The notes beneath the pieces are model-generated. The model was not told the DNA's origin. It was given only the letters and a program-made list of their open reading frames with translations, and did not search any database. Shown piece after piece: positions 14,932 to 23,206 of a DNA stretch of 35,283 nt. Origin of the DNA: Dehalococcoidia bacterium (GTDB lineage Bacteria; Chloroflexota; Dehalococcoidia; Lucifugimonadales; UBA3495); assembly GCA_003523055.1 (NCBI GenBank), contig DPHC01000002.1, positions 153,189 through 188,471 of the forward strand. The letters are read 5' to 3'. A program made the translations under genes and the position numbers. How positions within the stretch are numbered: position 1 is the stretch's first letter; each line of letters begins with the position of its first letter.

Positions 14932-17502
14932 TCAGTCCTGATAACAAATCCAAATCAATAATGACGGTAAAACAAACAAAGCCCCTATTGCAGCGAACAA
15001 TATCATTACTGACGTCAGTAAGCCGTAAGTAGCTATTATTGGCATTGGAGCAAGCATCATAACTGAAAATCCCAAAGCGCTTGAAAGTGCAGAGCCTAAC
15101 AAAGCTCTACCTGTTCCGGGTACAGCGTTTGCGATGGCTTGTTCGCGTGAGAAACCTTTTTTTAATTCTTGTCTATATCTTTGGGTCATATGTATAGAAA
15201 AATCCACTCCTACTCCAACTGTGACAGCAGCTATAGTTGCTGTCACAAAGTTAATGTACATGCCAAATAACACCATAAATGCTAAAACCCAAGTTACGAC
15301 AAATGCTACAGGCATTATAGTTACCAAAGCATGTTTCCAAGACCTCATACATACCCATAAGACCAAAAAACATGACACTATTGCAACCGGAAGTGATTTT
15401 TTCATCAAATCTGTCGTGTTCGATAATGTAGTGCTCCTAATAAAAGCAGATCCTGTTATTCCATTAATGTCGACTACAAGTTGTTCACTAACATTTTCCA
15501 ATATAGCAGTAATATTTTGTTTAATAACAGGCACATTAGTTTGTTCTCTGGTGCCTAATATTCCGAAGCTTACCAGCACAGAAAAATTCTTTTTAAGATT
15601 AATGTCCCAAGCGACTATTTCTTTAACCTGTTCGGCATCCATGTAATTAAGATTAGCACGTAAAGGAACACCGTTTTGCCTCATGTATAAAATAATTGGT
15701 TCTAAATTTTCGTTAGTCAATATCGGGGTTTGGGGGTCCAGTTTTTGGTCTTTATTGATATTTTTAGACATATTAAATTGATTTACTGCATAAGGGGTTT
15801 TTAAAAAAACTTGTAAAATTTCGTCCAAACTCGGTAGATACAAAAATACATTTCCTTCAGAATCTTTGGTCACATCATTTGATTTAGCCAGCATCTCAAT
15901 TATCAATCTAATATCTCTTATGGATCTGATGTCATTAGAGGGAATTTCTAACAAAATAAAAACAGGTTCACCAAGTAGACTTTGATCTACATGTTGATCC
16001 AATTTATCCAAGCCTATAACCAATCGTGAATCTGAGTCAAAAAAGTCTTTAACGTCAAAATCAGGTTTGATCTGCAAAGATATGAGCAAGCACACTCCAG
16101 TGAATCCAAGAGCAACAATAATAACTATTTTCCATTTTCTCATCAATGATTGGGATAAATTAAGAATCATTCTTTCTGTAAATAGCACGCTTTTTGCAAC
16201 ATTGTTTCCGATGAACCCAATTTTAACTGGACGGTGATTGTTGAATTTAGAATCAATTTCTAACAACACTAATGGCAATACCCATCCCATAACGATGTAG
16301 GCAGACCCAACAGCTATACCAGCGGCAATTCCAAAATCAACAATAGTTTCTATATTGGAAGTTAAGTTAGCCATAAAGGCTATACCGTCAGAAATCATGG
16401 CCAGAGTAATCGCCCCTGAAACGGCTATTAGGCCAGAGGCCATTGCTTTTCTAGGGTAGGGTGTTTTTCCTAATTCTTCTTGATAGCGTGAGATAGAGTG
16501 TATGAAAAAGTCCACGCCTAATGAAACCATCGCGATAGGTACTATCAAATCCGTAGTAATTGATTTTTTTATACCCAACAGGCTTGATATTCCCATCAAC
16601 CAAGCCATTAATACCAGCAAACCTATACCGATAACAATGAAACTTTTTAACGATCGTAATGACAAAGCAGCAACCAAGTTAACCAGCAATATAGCCAGTA
16701 TGATATAAGGTAAAGATTGAGAACTTTCATCAATAGTTTCCAAATTTGTATCAATTGCTAATCCCCACAAATTATAACTAAGTTGATCTCCCAACAAAAT
16801 CATTTCGATCTCGCGTCCCAGTTGTTCTTTAAACAAAATGGCAGGATCAGAGGTTAAGCTAAATGAAGTTCTCCCGCCGCCAAGTAAATTATTATCCAGA
16901 GTAACAAAGATGGTCATCGCTTCTGCGGCCCATATTTCATTTCCATCTTGATCTAATGTTAAGTGAAGGTCTCGAGATAGTGAGTCTTTCAATTCTCCGC
17001 CAACGTCATTTGCAAGTATTTCTCTAACAATTGATTTTACTTCTGTATCATTTGCTGTTTCTAAAGATAGCTTCGCGGATTTTGCTCTAAGTCCTTTATG
17101 AACAGCATCTGCCATAGTAAAGATGCCAAAAATTTGTCTTTCATTTACGAGGTCGTATTGGTCAAAAAGGTAGTCTCTAATAAGTTCTCTTAATATAAGT
17201 TCTCTTTGATACAAATCCCACAAAGGTTTTTGCCGAAGTATATCTTTATTCTTATCTTCCAGTATAAAGGCAGCAACATGCGTCCTTTGAGGGAAATTTT
17301 GATCAATTATTTTTTGCAGTTCAACTTCTTTACCAGGGGGATCCCATGATGACCTCACGTCATTTTGTGCAGTTAACACTACAATCAGTAAAGCAATCGT
17401 AAGTGCCGTAAAAACAAATATCACAGAATAAGAATACCTTTTTTCACATAAGGATTCTATTAACTTATTCGTTAAAAGTTGAATACCAAAGGACAGTTTC
17501 AC
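14932..17502 (-). CDS. RND/MMPL-superfamily transporter
   Basis: This 856-residue integral membrane protein has the duplicated RND layout: one membrane helix at about 25-45, a large outer loop to about 270, five helices at about 275-420, a helix at about 455-475, a second outer loop and a final five helices from about 690 to 850. Each repeat includes a helix with conserved acidic residue in a SLGVDFFIHS or TVGVGVDFSIHMTQRY motif, the likely proton-relay site. The family moves lipids, sterol-like compounds (hopanoids in some) or drugs across the inner membrane. The GTG start at 17502 follows the hydrolase stop by 15 bases, and so the two are probably one transcript. Cargo is unknown. Confidence 0.92.
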   Translation of the reverse strand: MKLSFGIQLLTNKLIESLCEKRYSYSVIFVFTALTIALLIVVLTAQNDVRSSWDPPGKEVELQKIIDQNFPQRTHVAAFILEDKNKDILRQKPLWDLYQRELILRELIRDYLFDQYDLVNERQIFGIFTMADAVHKGLRAKSAKLSLETANDTEVKSIVREILANDVGGELKDSLSRDLHLTLDQDGNEIWAAEAMTIFVTLDNNLLGGGRTSFSLTSDPAILFKEQLGREIEMILLGDQLSYNLWGLAIDTNLETIDESSQSLPYIILAILLVNLVAALSLRSLKSFIVIGIGLLVLMAWLMGISSLLGIKKSITTDLIVPIAMVSLGVDFFIHSISRYQEELGKTPYPRKAMASGLIAVSGAITLAMISDGIAFMANLTSNIETIVDFGIAAGIAVGSAYIVMGWVLPLVLLEIDSKFNNHRPVKIGFIGNNVAKSVLFTERMILNLSQSLMRKWKIVIIVALGFTGVCLLISLQIKPDFDVKDFFDSDSRLVIGLDKLDQHVDQSLLGEPVFILLEIPSNDIRSIRDIRLIIEMLAKSNDVTKDSEGNVFLYLPSLDEILQVFLKTPYAVNQFNMSKNINKDQKLDPQTPILTNENLEPIILYMRQNGVPLRANLNYMDAEQVKEIVAWDINLKKNFSVLVSFGILGTREQTNVPVIKQNITAILENVSEQLVVDINGITGSAFIRSTTLSNTTDLMKKSLPVAIVSCFLVLWVCMRSWKHALVTIMPVAFVVTWVLAFMVLFGMYINFVTATIAAVTVGVGVDFSIHMTQRYRQELKKGFSREQAIANAVPGTGRALLGSALSSALGFSVMMLAPMPIIATYGLLTSVMILFAAIGALFVLPSLLIWICYQD

Positions 17503-17517
17503 TAATGCGCACCAACT

Positions 17518-18321
17518 CTAATTATTAACAATCTCGGACGCAAAATCCAACCAAGCCTCAGCGCACATTGCGGGTTCGGAGTGTTGCACATAACCGGAAG
17601 CACCCTCCAGTTCTTTAATGGCACTGTTTACCAATAGTTGCTGCAAGCTACGAACTCTTCCATCAGTATTCATAAGACTTTGGCCACCGACTAGAATCAA
17701 TGTTGGAGTTTTTATTTCTGGCAAAATAGGTGTTAAATCCACTCTAGACAAATAAGACAGCGTCTCTACCACTACTTGTTTAGATGTATTCGACATTTGG
17801 TCTATATACCAAGCATTATGTTTGGTTCTATCAGCTGGGAGTCTCTGACTTGATGTAAGTTCGACCCAGGTTCTAACACCTTTCTGTAAAACTAAATCTC
17901 TGTATTCTGAGTAAGTTTTCACGGCCGCAAAATTATACGGTGAAGTGCACAGAGTTAGTGATTGAGTCATATCAGGGAACATATGGGCAAAAACCAATCC
18001 TATGCTACCTCCGATAGTTTCACCAATAAAATGAACTTTGGAAATACCTAATTCGTCTAACAGGTTTTTACTATCATTGGCAAATTGTTCTAACGACCAT
18101 TTGTATCCCTCGGAAGGCACTGTGCTTTGGCCAAATCCTCTCCCATCAACTCGGATCACCCTATATTTAGAACTTAGTACTGGGATCCATCCATACCAAA
18201 ATTTGCTATTTTTGGCATTGCCATGGTGCATTAAGATGACTTCACTATCTTCCCAAGGTGGGCTGAAATCGTCATCTTCATAATGCATTCTTAACTCATT
18301 ATCAATGTCTACGTAGGGCAT
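17518..18321 (-). CDS. Alpha/beta-hydrolase with Thr at the nucleophile position
   Basis: This 267-residue protein has an alpha/beta-hydrolase fold: oxyanion-hole HHG at 32-34, VIRVDGRGFGQST at 55-67, the nucleophile elbow GETIGG at 100-105 and a late His at about 247 (YVQHSEP). The elbow normally reads G-x-S-x-G; here the middle residue is Thr102, seen directly in the codon ACT. The acidic triad residue is also not obvious in LVGGQSLMNTDGR. It could be a Thr-using or non-hydrolytic member such as a binding protein or lyase. It lies between the cupin (9 bases) and MMPL (15 bases) genes, so their functions are likely linked. The start at MPYVDIDNEL is supported by its AGAGG-like ribosome site. 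Confidence 0.85.
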   Translation of the reverse strand: MPYVDIDNELRMHYEDDDFSPPWEDSEVILMHHGNAKNSKFWYGWIPVLSSKYRVIRVDGRGFGQSTVPSEGYKWSLEQFANDSKNLLDELGISKVHFIGETIGGSIGLVFAHMFPDMTQSLTLCTSPYNFAAVKTYSEYRDLVLQKGVRTWVELTSSQRLPADRTKHNAWYIDQMSNTSKQVVVETLSYLSRVDLTPILPEIKTPTLILVGGQSLMNTDGRVRSLQQLLVNSAIKELEGASGYVQHSEPAMCAEAWLDFASEIVNN

Positions 18322-18330
18322 ATTACCTCT

Positions 18331-18681
18331 TTATTCGGTAAGAGGAACAGCGATAGATACTCTAGGTGTATCTCCTACAGCAGCTGTAGTATGTCCTCGT
18401 CCGGTTAAGTCATCTGCTAACAATACATCACCTGGGTTAAAAATTCTTTTAGTCCCATCACCCAATCCGATCTCACATTGTCCCGCTAAAGTAATTACAT
18501 ATTGTCGTCTTGGAGCAATATGAAAGTCTATAAAGTTACCAGGTTGGTATCTTCTGAAATGGATTCCGGAAGCAGCTTCAACCGCAGTGCGTTCAACTTC
18601 TTTGATGAACTCATAAGGTAATTCAATTTCTTCAAAATGAGACTCTCCATCTTCTCCACCGAAAATTCTAACTACTTGCAT
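18331..18681 (-). CDS. Small cupin-domain protein
   Basis: This 116-residue protein is a single cupin barrel. FHIAPRRQYVITLAGQCEIG (about 54-73) and FNPGDVLLADDLTGRGHTT (about 81-99) match the two cupin motifs, but only one His in each is clear (H54, H97), so the metal site may be reduced or unusual. Such proteins range from dioxygenases and isomerases to ligand-binding proteins. An AAGGAG ribosome site sits upstream of the ATG. It is followed after 9 bases by the alpha/beta-hydrolase gene, with which it is probably co-transcribed. The substrate is unknown. Confidence 0.8.
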   Translation of the reverse strand: MQVVRIFGGEDGESHFEEIELPYEFIKEVERTAVEAASGIHFRRYQPGNFIDFHIAPRRQYVITLAGQCEIGLGDGTKRIFNPGDVLLADDLTGRGHTTAAVGDTPRVSIAVPLTE

Positions 18682-18725
18682 GTCGTTCTCCTTAATTCTA
18701 TTCTCTACATTGATAATAGCATTTT

Positions 18726-19403
18726 CTAGGTGCGACTGAACAGGTTTTTTAAATTACTTTCGCAAATTGAGTTCAAACAACAGGTATGGCAGAGTGGTTT
18801 AGTTTTGCAAACATCTTGCCCTAGTGAAACAAACAAGGCATGCAGTTTCTGAAACAAGGCCGTATCCTTGGGGAGGTTTTCATGGAATAAGTCTTGTACT
18901 GCTTGATATTTTAAATTATTTCTTATAATGCCTATCCTTGACAAGATTCTAATAGTATATTTATCAACTACAAACATAGGTTTGTTAGCTGCATACAAAA
19001 TGATGTCATCTGCTGTTTCAAACCCAATGCCTTTAACCTTCAACAATTGTTTCCGAATCATATTGGTATCATTTTCAAAAAACAACTCAAGGTTACCTTT
19101 ATATTCAAGTACTAACATATCTACAATTTGTTTCAACGTGGTTCCTTTTTGTTTGTAAAATCCTGACGGCCGAATCCAAGTTTGCAGATCACTCAAATTT
19201 GTCATGGAAAGTTCGTGCAAAGACAAACATTGGCGTTTATGTAAGTTATCCAATGCTAATTGAGCGTTATTCCAATTTGTGTTTTGCACAAGAATGGCTC
19301 CTACAATTATTTCAAAAGGAATCTCCTTATTCCACCAAGCATCAACGTTGTACTGTTGTTCCATTTTTTCATAAATTTCTCGCAGGGTAATTTTAATAGT
19401 CAT
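18726..19403 (-). CDS. HhH-GPD DNA glycosylase (endonuclease III/MagIII-like)
   Basis: This 225-residue protein belongs to the endonuclease III superfamily. FEIIVGAILVQNTNW at 30-44 is the usual start of the helical core, the helix-hairpin-helix is LLKVKGIGFETADDI at about 120-134, and the catalytic Asp is D147 in VVDKYT. The position that holds the beta-lyase Lys in true Nth enzymes is Glu129 here, so it should be a monofunctional glycosylase, as in MagIII, an alkylated-base enzyme. A 4Fe-4S site is C199-x5-C205-x2-C208-x5-C214, one residue tighter in the first gap than the usual x6. It removes damaged bases in base excision repair. It is divergent from pyrF across 100 bases. Confidence 0.88.
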   Translation of the reverse strand: MTIKITLREIYEKMEQQYNVDAWWNKEIPFEIIVGAILVQNTNWNNAQLALDNLHKRQCLSLHELSMTNLSDLQTWIRPSGFYKQKGTTLKQIVDMLVLEYKGNLELFFENDTNMIRKQLLKVKGIGFETADDIILYAANKPMFVVDKYTIRILSRIGIIRNNLKYQAVQDLFHENLPKDTALFQKLHALFVSLGQDVCKTKPLCHTCCLNSICESNLKNLFSRT

Positions 19404-19450
19404 AATTAGTTGATCCAGTAAATAGTTTAAATTTCATATTAAAAACAAGA

Positions 19451-19456
19451 TATAAT
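19451..19456 (+). promoter_or_regulatory. Candidate -10 element for pyrF
   Basis: TATAAT at 19451-19456 lies 47 bases before the pyrF start in an AT-rich divergent gap. No clear -35 hexamer is visible at the proper distance, so this is a weak call. Confidence 0.3.
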
Positions 19457-19503
19457 GTATATAAAATATCATATAATAACCGTATTAATATTTTGGGTGA
19501 ATA

Positions 19504-20325
19504 ATGGGATCATTTAACAATCTTTTGGCAAATGCTATCAAACAGAAAAACAGCAATGTCTGCATAGGTCTAGACATTGACTTGAAAAAAATACCAGTGA
19601 AAGACCCTCTGGATTTCAATAAAAAAATAATAACTTCTACATTCGAAATAGCCTGCGCTTATAAACCCAATTTAGCTTTTTATGAAGCTTTAGGAATCCC
19701 AGGTCTGAAACTTCTGTTATCTACTATCCAATTTATCAGAGATATTGATCCCGAAATGATCATCATCGGCGATTGTAAACGAGGAGACATCGGGCCTTCC
19801 GCAGAAGCTTATAGCGAAGCTATGTTCGGGTACTGGAATTTTGATGCTATTACAGTAAATCCTTGGGGCGGGCTCGAAACAATGATTCCGTATACATTAG
19901 ACGCTTCCAAAGGTGTTTTTATATGGGCTAAAGGCTCAAATCCGGGATCCAAAGACATCCAAGATTTAGTTACGAATCAGACACAAAAGAGAATTTACCA
20001 TGAAGTTGCGACTATGGCAGAATCACTAAACAAAAATGAAAATGTAGGACTTGTAGTAGGGTCTAATTTTCCGTCTGAGATGAAAGATCTTAGAGACATG
20101 TGTCCGGCCATGCCGTTTTTAATCCCAGGCATAGGAGCCCAAGGAGGTGACTTAGAATCTTCAGTCTCTCCTAGCTTGATTTCAAACTCTCCATTCTTGA
20201 TCAACTCTTCACGTGGAATCATTTACTCAAGTAACGGACAAGATTTTTCCAAAGCTGCAAATCTGGCGGCATTGAAGTTAAGAGATGATATAAATCAAGT
20301 CAAAAAAGATCTGACACAGACATAA
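19504..20325 (+). CDS. pyrF: Orotidine 5'-phosphate decarboxylase (type 2)
   Basis: PyrF decarboxylates OMP to UMP, the last step of de novo pyrimidine synthesis. This 273-residue protein has the type 2 signature: CIGLDIDLKK near the N-terminus, a KPNLAFYEALGIPGL stretch at about 54-68 and IIGDCKRGDIGPSA at 87-99, with the catalytic D90, K92 and D95 charge network. Its length fits the longer type 2 subfamily. The gene stands apart from the pyrB-pyrC-carA-carB operon at 24150-31320. The convergent LysR gene begins (at its stop) in the base immediately after its own stop. No pyrD or pyrE is in the window. Confidence 0.95.
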   Translation: MGSFNNLLANAIKQKNSNVCIGLDIDLKKIPVKDPLDFNKKIITSTFEIACAYKPNLAFYEALGIPGLKLLLSTIQFIRDIDPEMIIIGDCKRGDIGPSAEAYSEAMFGYWNFDAITVNPWGGLETMIPYTLDASKGVFIWAKGSNPGSKDIQDLVTNQTQKRIYHEVATMAESLNKNENVGLVVGSNFPSEMKDLRDMCPAMPFLIPGIGAQGGDLESSVSPSLISNSPFLINSSRGIIYSSNGQDFSKAANLAALKLRDDINQVKKDLTQT

Positions 20326-21246
20326 TCAGCTTTCCCGCACTGCCAACTTAGAAGCTGGTATCTTATGGTTTTCTAATTTCTTTTTTACTATATTCATAAA
20401 ATTAGTTACAGTTGCCCCCAAAAACTTGCCCCGTAACGTGCACAGCCCAATTGATCCCGTTGGGACAACGTGAGGCATAGCAACTACACCCAAATGAGAA
20501 TAATCCTCTGGATGCAGAGTATAACCTGGGCACAATGAAACCCCAATACCGATTTCTACATACCTCTTCAGCAAATCGGTACCATCAATCTCCAGTACAG
20601 ATTCATATGTCAGTCCTTGGTCTCTGAACGCCTGATCTAAAACCACTCGGTTGAAGCTATGGGGGCTCGTCAAAATAAGAGGAAACTTAGAAACTTCTTG
20701 AAGCGAGGGGTTTTGAGTTTGCGTCAATGGGTGGTCGGGCGGTGTTAATAACAACAGATCATATTCAAATAAGGGAAGGAATTCAAGACTCCTATCGTCT
20801 GAAGCGGGTGCGGAACACAGAGCCATATCGATTGCTCCAGATTTCAATGCGGCCATCAAATCAAAATATGGCCCTGGGACCAATTGAATTCTGACGTGAG
20901 GGTACAAGCCACTGAACTCTTGGACTGACTCAGGTAAATGATGTTCAAGAATGTCAGGGTACCCACCAACTATAAAAGAACCTCGCCCTTCGGTGTAATT
21001 CATAGAGCTTTTCAAGTTATCAATCGCTTCGACTACTGGAGTAACTAATTCTAAAAAGGCTCCACCTTCAGAAGTCAATTGGATCGGACGCTTTATTCGA
21101 TCAAACAATATAAGTTTAAACTCTTCTTCTAGTTTTTTAAGGTGAGTGGTAACGGTCGGTTGCCCTAATTCTAATCTCTTAGCTGCTTTCGAAACACTTT
21201 TTAATCTTGCCACATGATAAAAACTGACTATTTCTCTAAGTTCCAT
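20326..21246 (-). CDS. LysR-family transcriptional regulator
   Basis: This 306-residue protein has an N-terminal winged HTH (residues about 1-60, FYHVARLKSVSKAAKRLELG followed by QPTVTTHLKKLEEEF) and a periplasmic-binding-like effector domain with the usual two lobes (about 90-300). The effector domain resembles the CysB/Cbl type more than CbbR by general layout. It is divergent from the ferredoxin gene, with a long inverted repeat in the 160-base gap, so it most likely controls the ferredoxin-MFS-cyclodeaminase group and its own gene. Its stop abuts the pyrF stop. The ligand is unknown. Confidence 0.92.
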   Translation of the reverse strand: MELREIVSFYHVARLKSVSKAAKRLELGQPTVTTHLKKLEEEFKLILFDRIKRPIQLTSEGGAFLELVTPVVEAIDNLKSSMNYTEGRGSFIVGGYPDILEHHLPESVQEFSGLYPHVRIQLVPGPYFDLMAALKSGAIDMALCSAPASDDRSLEFLPLFEYDLLLLTPPDHPLTQTQNPSLQEVSKFPLILTSPHSFNRVVLDQAFRDQGLTYESVLEIDGTDLLKRYVEIGIGVSLCPGYTLHPEDYSHLGVVAMPHVVPTGSIGLCTLRGKFLGATVTNFMNIVKKKLENHKIPASKLAVRES

Positions 21247-21314
21247 TATATGTCCATTATTGTATTTATTTTTAACTCGCCAACTATTGACAAAATATAC
21301 CTCATTAGCGAGAA

Positions 21315-21379
21315 TACGTTAGTATCACGTTTGATATGATTTACCTATAATTAATATTACGAAACGTGATACTAACGTA
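21315..21379. promoter_or_regulatory. 18-bp perfect inverted repeat: probable operator between LysR and ferredoxin genes
   Basis: TACGTTAGTATCACGTTT at 21315-21332 is the exact reverse complement of 21362-21379, with a 29-base AT-rich spacer. Each arm itself is a near-dyad, ACGT-N7-ACGT, with centres at about 21323 and 21371, so this may be two sites for a dimeric protein 48 bases apart. A TATAAT (21346-21351) lies between the arms and could serve the ferredoxin gene. The likely binder is the adjacent LysR regulator. Confidence 0.75.
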
Positions 21380-21406
21380 AATATTTAACGGTGTCAATGA
21401 AATAAT

Positions 21407-21649
21407 ATGGGATTTGTTATAACAGAGCCGTGCATAGGGGTAAAAGACGCAAGTTGCGTAGATGTTTGCCCTGTCGACTGCATCCATTCAAATGACGAGG
21501 CTGAACAATATTATATTGACGGTCCCAACTGTATTGATTGTGCATACTGTGAAACAGTCTGCCCTGTTCAAGCAATATTTGACACATTTAACGTTCCTCC
21601 TAAATGGGACCGGTTCATAGGAGTCAATAGAGAGTTTTTCAAAAAATAA
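21407..21649 (+). CDS. Ferredoxin with two iron-sulfur cluster motifs
   Basis: This 80-residue protein is a bacterial ferredoxin of the 7Fe/8Fe type. The N-terminal part reads CIGVKDASCVDVCPVDCI (C-x7-C-x3-C-x3-C), the spacing typical of Thermus- or Azotobacter-type ferredoxins where one cluster may be 3Fe-4S. The second motif is CIDCAYCETVCP (C-x2-C-x2-C-x3-CP), a regular 4Fe-4S site. It carries electrons to oxidoreductases; the partner is not evident. It is the first gene downstream of the 18-bp inverted repeat and is followed 47 bases later by the MFS gene. Confidence 0.95.
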   Translation: MGFVITEPCIGVKDASCVDVCPVDCIHSNDEAEQYYIDGPNCIDCAYCETVCPVQAIFDTFNVPPKWDRFIGVNREFFKK

Positions 21650-21696
21650 CTTCACTGGATAAGCTTTTAATTGACACATTTAATTAAGGAGTACTC

Positions 21697-23175
21697 TTGG
21701 ATCTATTCAGAACCATCATGCATCGTCTGAACGTAATTGGGGCATTCAAGGAACTGGGGTCAACTAGAGAACGACGAAAGGTCCTTTTGTCTCTTTCTGT
21801 AGGTCAACTATTACTTCAATTATCACAACTTCCTATAGCTATAGCCATACCGTCCGTTGCTAGACATTTTGACATACCTGTAACTCAGGCGTCTTGGATG
21901 GTAATCGTTAGGTTATTATTACTAGGCAGCACGGTCTTCCTAGCTGCAAGGCTCGGGCAGAGATATGGGCATCTAAGAATATTTATTGCTGGAATTGTCC
22001 TCATGACATTATCCAGCGCGTTGGCCTCGACATCCCAATATTTCGTTCAATTGCTATTTTGGAGCGCCGGAGTTGGGCTTGGAGGAGCATTGTTGAGTGC
22101 TAATGCCAATGCGATTTTAGTAATGGCATTTGGGGACCAAGAACGTGGACGAGCATTTGCGGTGCCTATAACCTCAGCAAGGATTGGCACATTGACCGGA
22201 TTGGTTTTATTCGGATTATTTCTTCAGTTTTTATCTTGGAGATTTGTATTCTTAACTTCATTGCCAATTGGATTAATCGCACTGTGGGTTGCACTACCTT
22301 TATTGAAAAATAAATCCTTAAATGAAAGAGAAAGCACACATAAAGATAAGTTGGGTTTTGTAGGTCCAGTCTTAATGATAGCGACACTATCTGCGTTCAT
22401 ATTGACCGGGATACATTTACATTCAGGCCCAGACTCATTCAGCACAGTAGCAGCAATGAATTACCACCCTAAAATGTTTTTAGGGTTCTTAGGGCTGGCC
22501 ATACTATTTTTTGTAGCACAGATTTTTTCGAAAAATCCGTATTTCGATTTTTCGTATTTTAAGAAAAAATATTTTTCTATGGCTCTATTCAGCAACACAA
22601 CATTCCATTTATCCATGCTATCTGTACTAACTCTGGTTCCTATAGTCATAGAAGAAGGACTCGGTATGGGACCTGCAGTCGTGGTGTTAATATTACTCCC
22701 TCATCAATCAATGGGTTTATTTTTGCCTGCTATAGCAGGTTGGGTATACGACCGCTATAATCCCAAATGGCTACGGCCTGGCTCCCTTTTACTCATAGCA
22801 ATTGGGTTAGCACTACTTGGTTTGTTCGCAGGCAAGTTACCAATTTACACACTGCCCATACTATTATTTCCTGCATCAATCGGTTCAGCACTGTTCAATT
22901 CTCCTAACAATGCATTAGTTATGAACACTCTTCCGGAAAATAGAAGCTTCGCATCAGGAATGTTAGAAACCACTCGGCAAATGGGGCATACAATTGGATC
23001 AATAGTGGGAGCAGCTATAGTAGGATTATCTTTACCATTATTAATTGATAGCCTCCCAACAAACGAAGCTCAACATTTTTACCTTCAAGGATTTAGGTAT
23101 TCCGCATTGATAGTAGTGTGGATAATGATAGCTGGAAGCATTGTGGCGTTATTCCACAAGGATCAGCCAGCCTGA
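21697..23175 (+). CDS. MFS transporter, DHA2-like (TTG start)
   Basis: This 492-residue integral membrane protein has about 14 hydrophobic segments starting near residue 30, as in the DHA2 drug-efflux group. The loop after helix 2 contains ARLGQRYGHLRIF (about 87-99), the MFS signature between helices 2 and 3. The TTG at 21697 is a good start: an AAGGAG sits 5 bases before it (21686-21691); the first ATG, 7 codons downstream (21718), has no such site. The cargo is unknown. It ends with a TGA stop at 23173-23175, 31 bases before the cyclodeaminase start, and is probably part of the ferredoxin transcript. Confidence 0.9.
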   Translation: MDLFRTIMHRLNVIGAFKELGSTRERRKVLLSLSVGQLLLQLSQLPIAIAIPSVARHFDIPVTQASWMVIVRLLLLGSTVFLAARLGQRYGHLRIFIAGIVLMTLSSALASTSQYFVQLLFWSAGVGLGGALLSANANAILVMAFGDQERGRAFAVPITSARIGTLTGLVLFGLFLQFLSWRFVFLTSLPIGLIALWVALPLLKNKSLNERESTHKDKLGFVGPVLMIATLSAFILTGIHLHSGPDSFSTVAAMNYHPKMFLGFLGLAILFFVAQIFSKNPYFDFSYFKKKYFSMALFSNTTFHLSMLSVLTLVPIVIEEGLGMGPAVVVLILLPHQSMGLFLPAIAGWVYDRYNPKWLRPGSLLLIAIGLALLGLFAGKLPIYTLPILLFPASIGSALFNSPNNALVMNTLPENRSFASGMLETTRQMGHTIGSIVGAAIVGLSLPLLIDSLPTNEAQHFYLQGFRYSALIVVWIMIAGSIVALFHKDQPA

Positions 23176-23206
23176 CATTCAAATAAACAATTCGGAGAAA
23201 ACTAAC

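Noticed and set aside
15134..15646. 170-residue plus-strand ORF
   Set aside because: It is antisense to the MMPL transporter gene; its Thr/Val-rich composition is a shadow of membrane helix codons.
23141..23206. 22-codon upstream extension of the cyclodeaminase-like gene
   Set aside because: It lies mainly in the MFS gene; the ATG at 23207 has a ribosome site and gives the family N-terminus.
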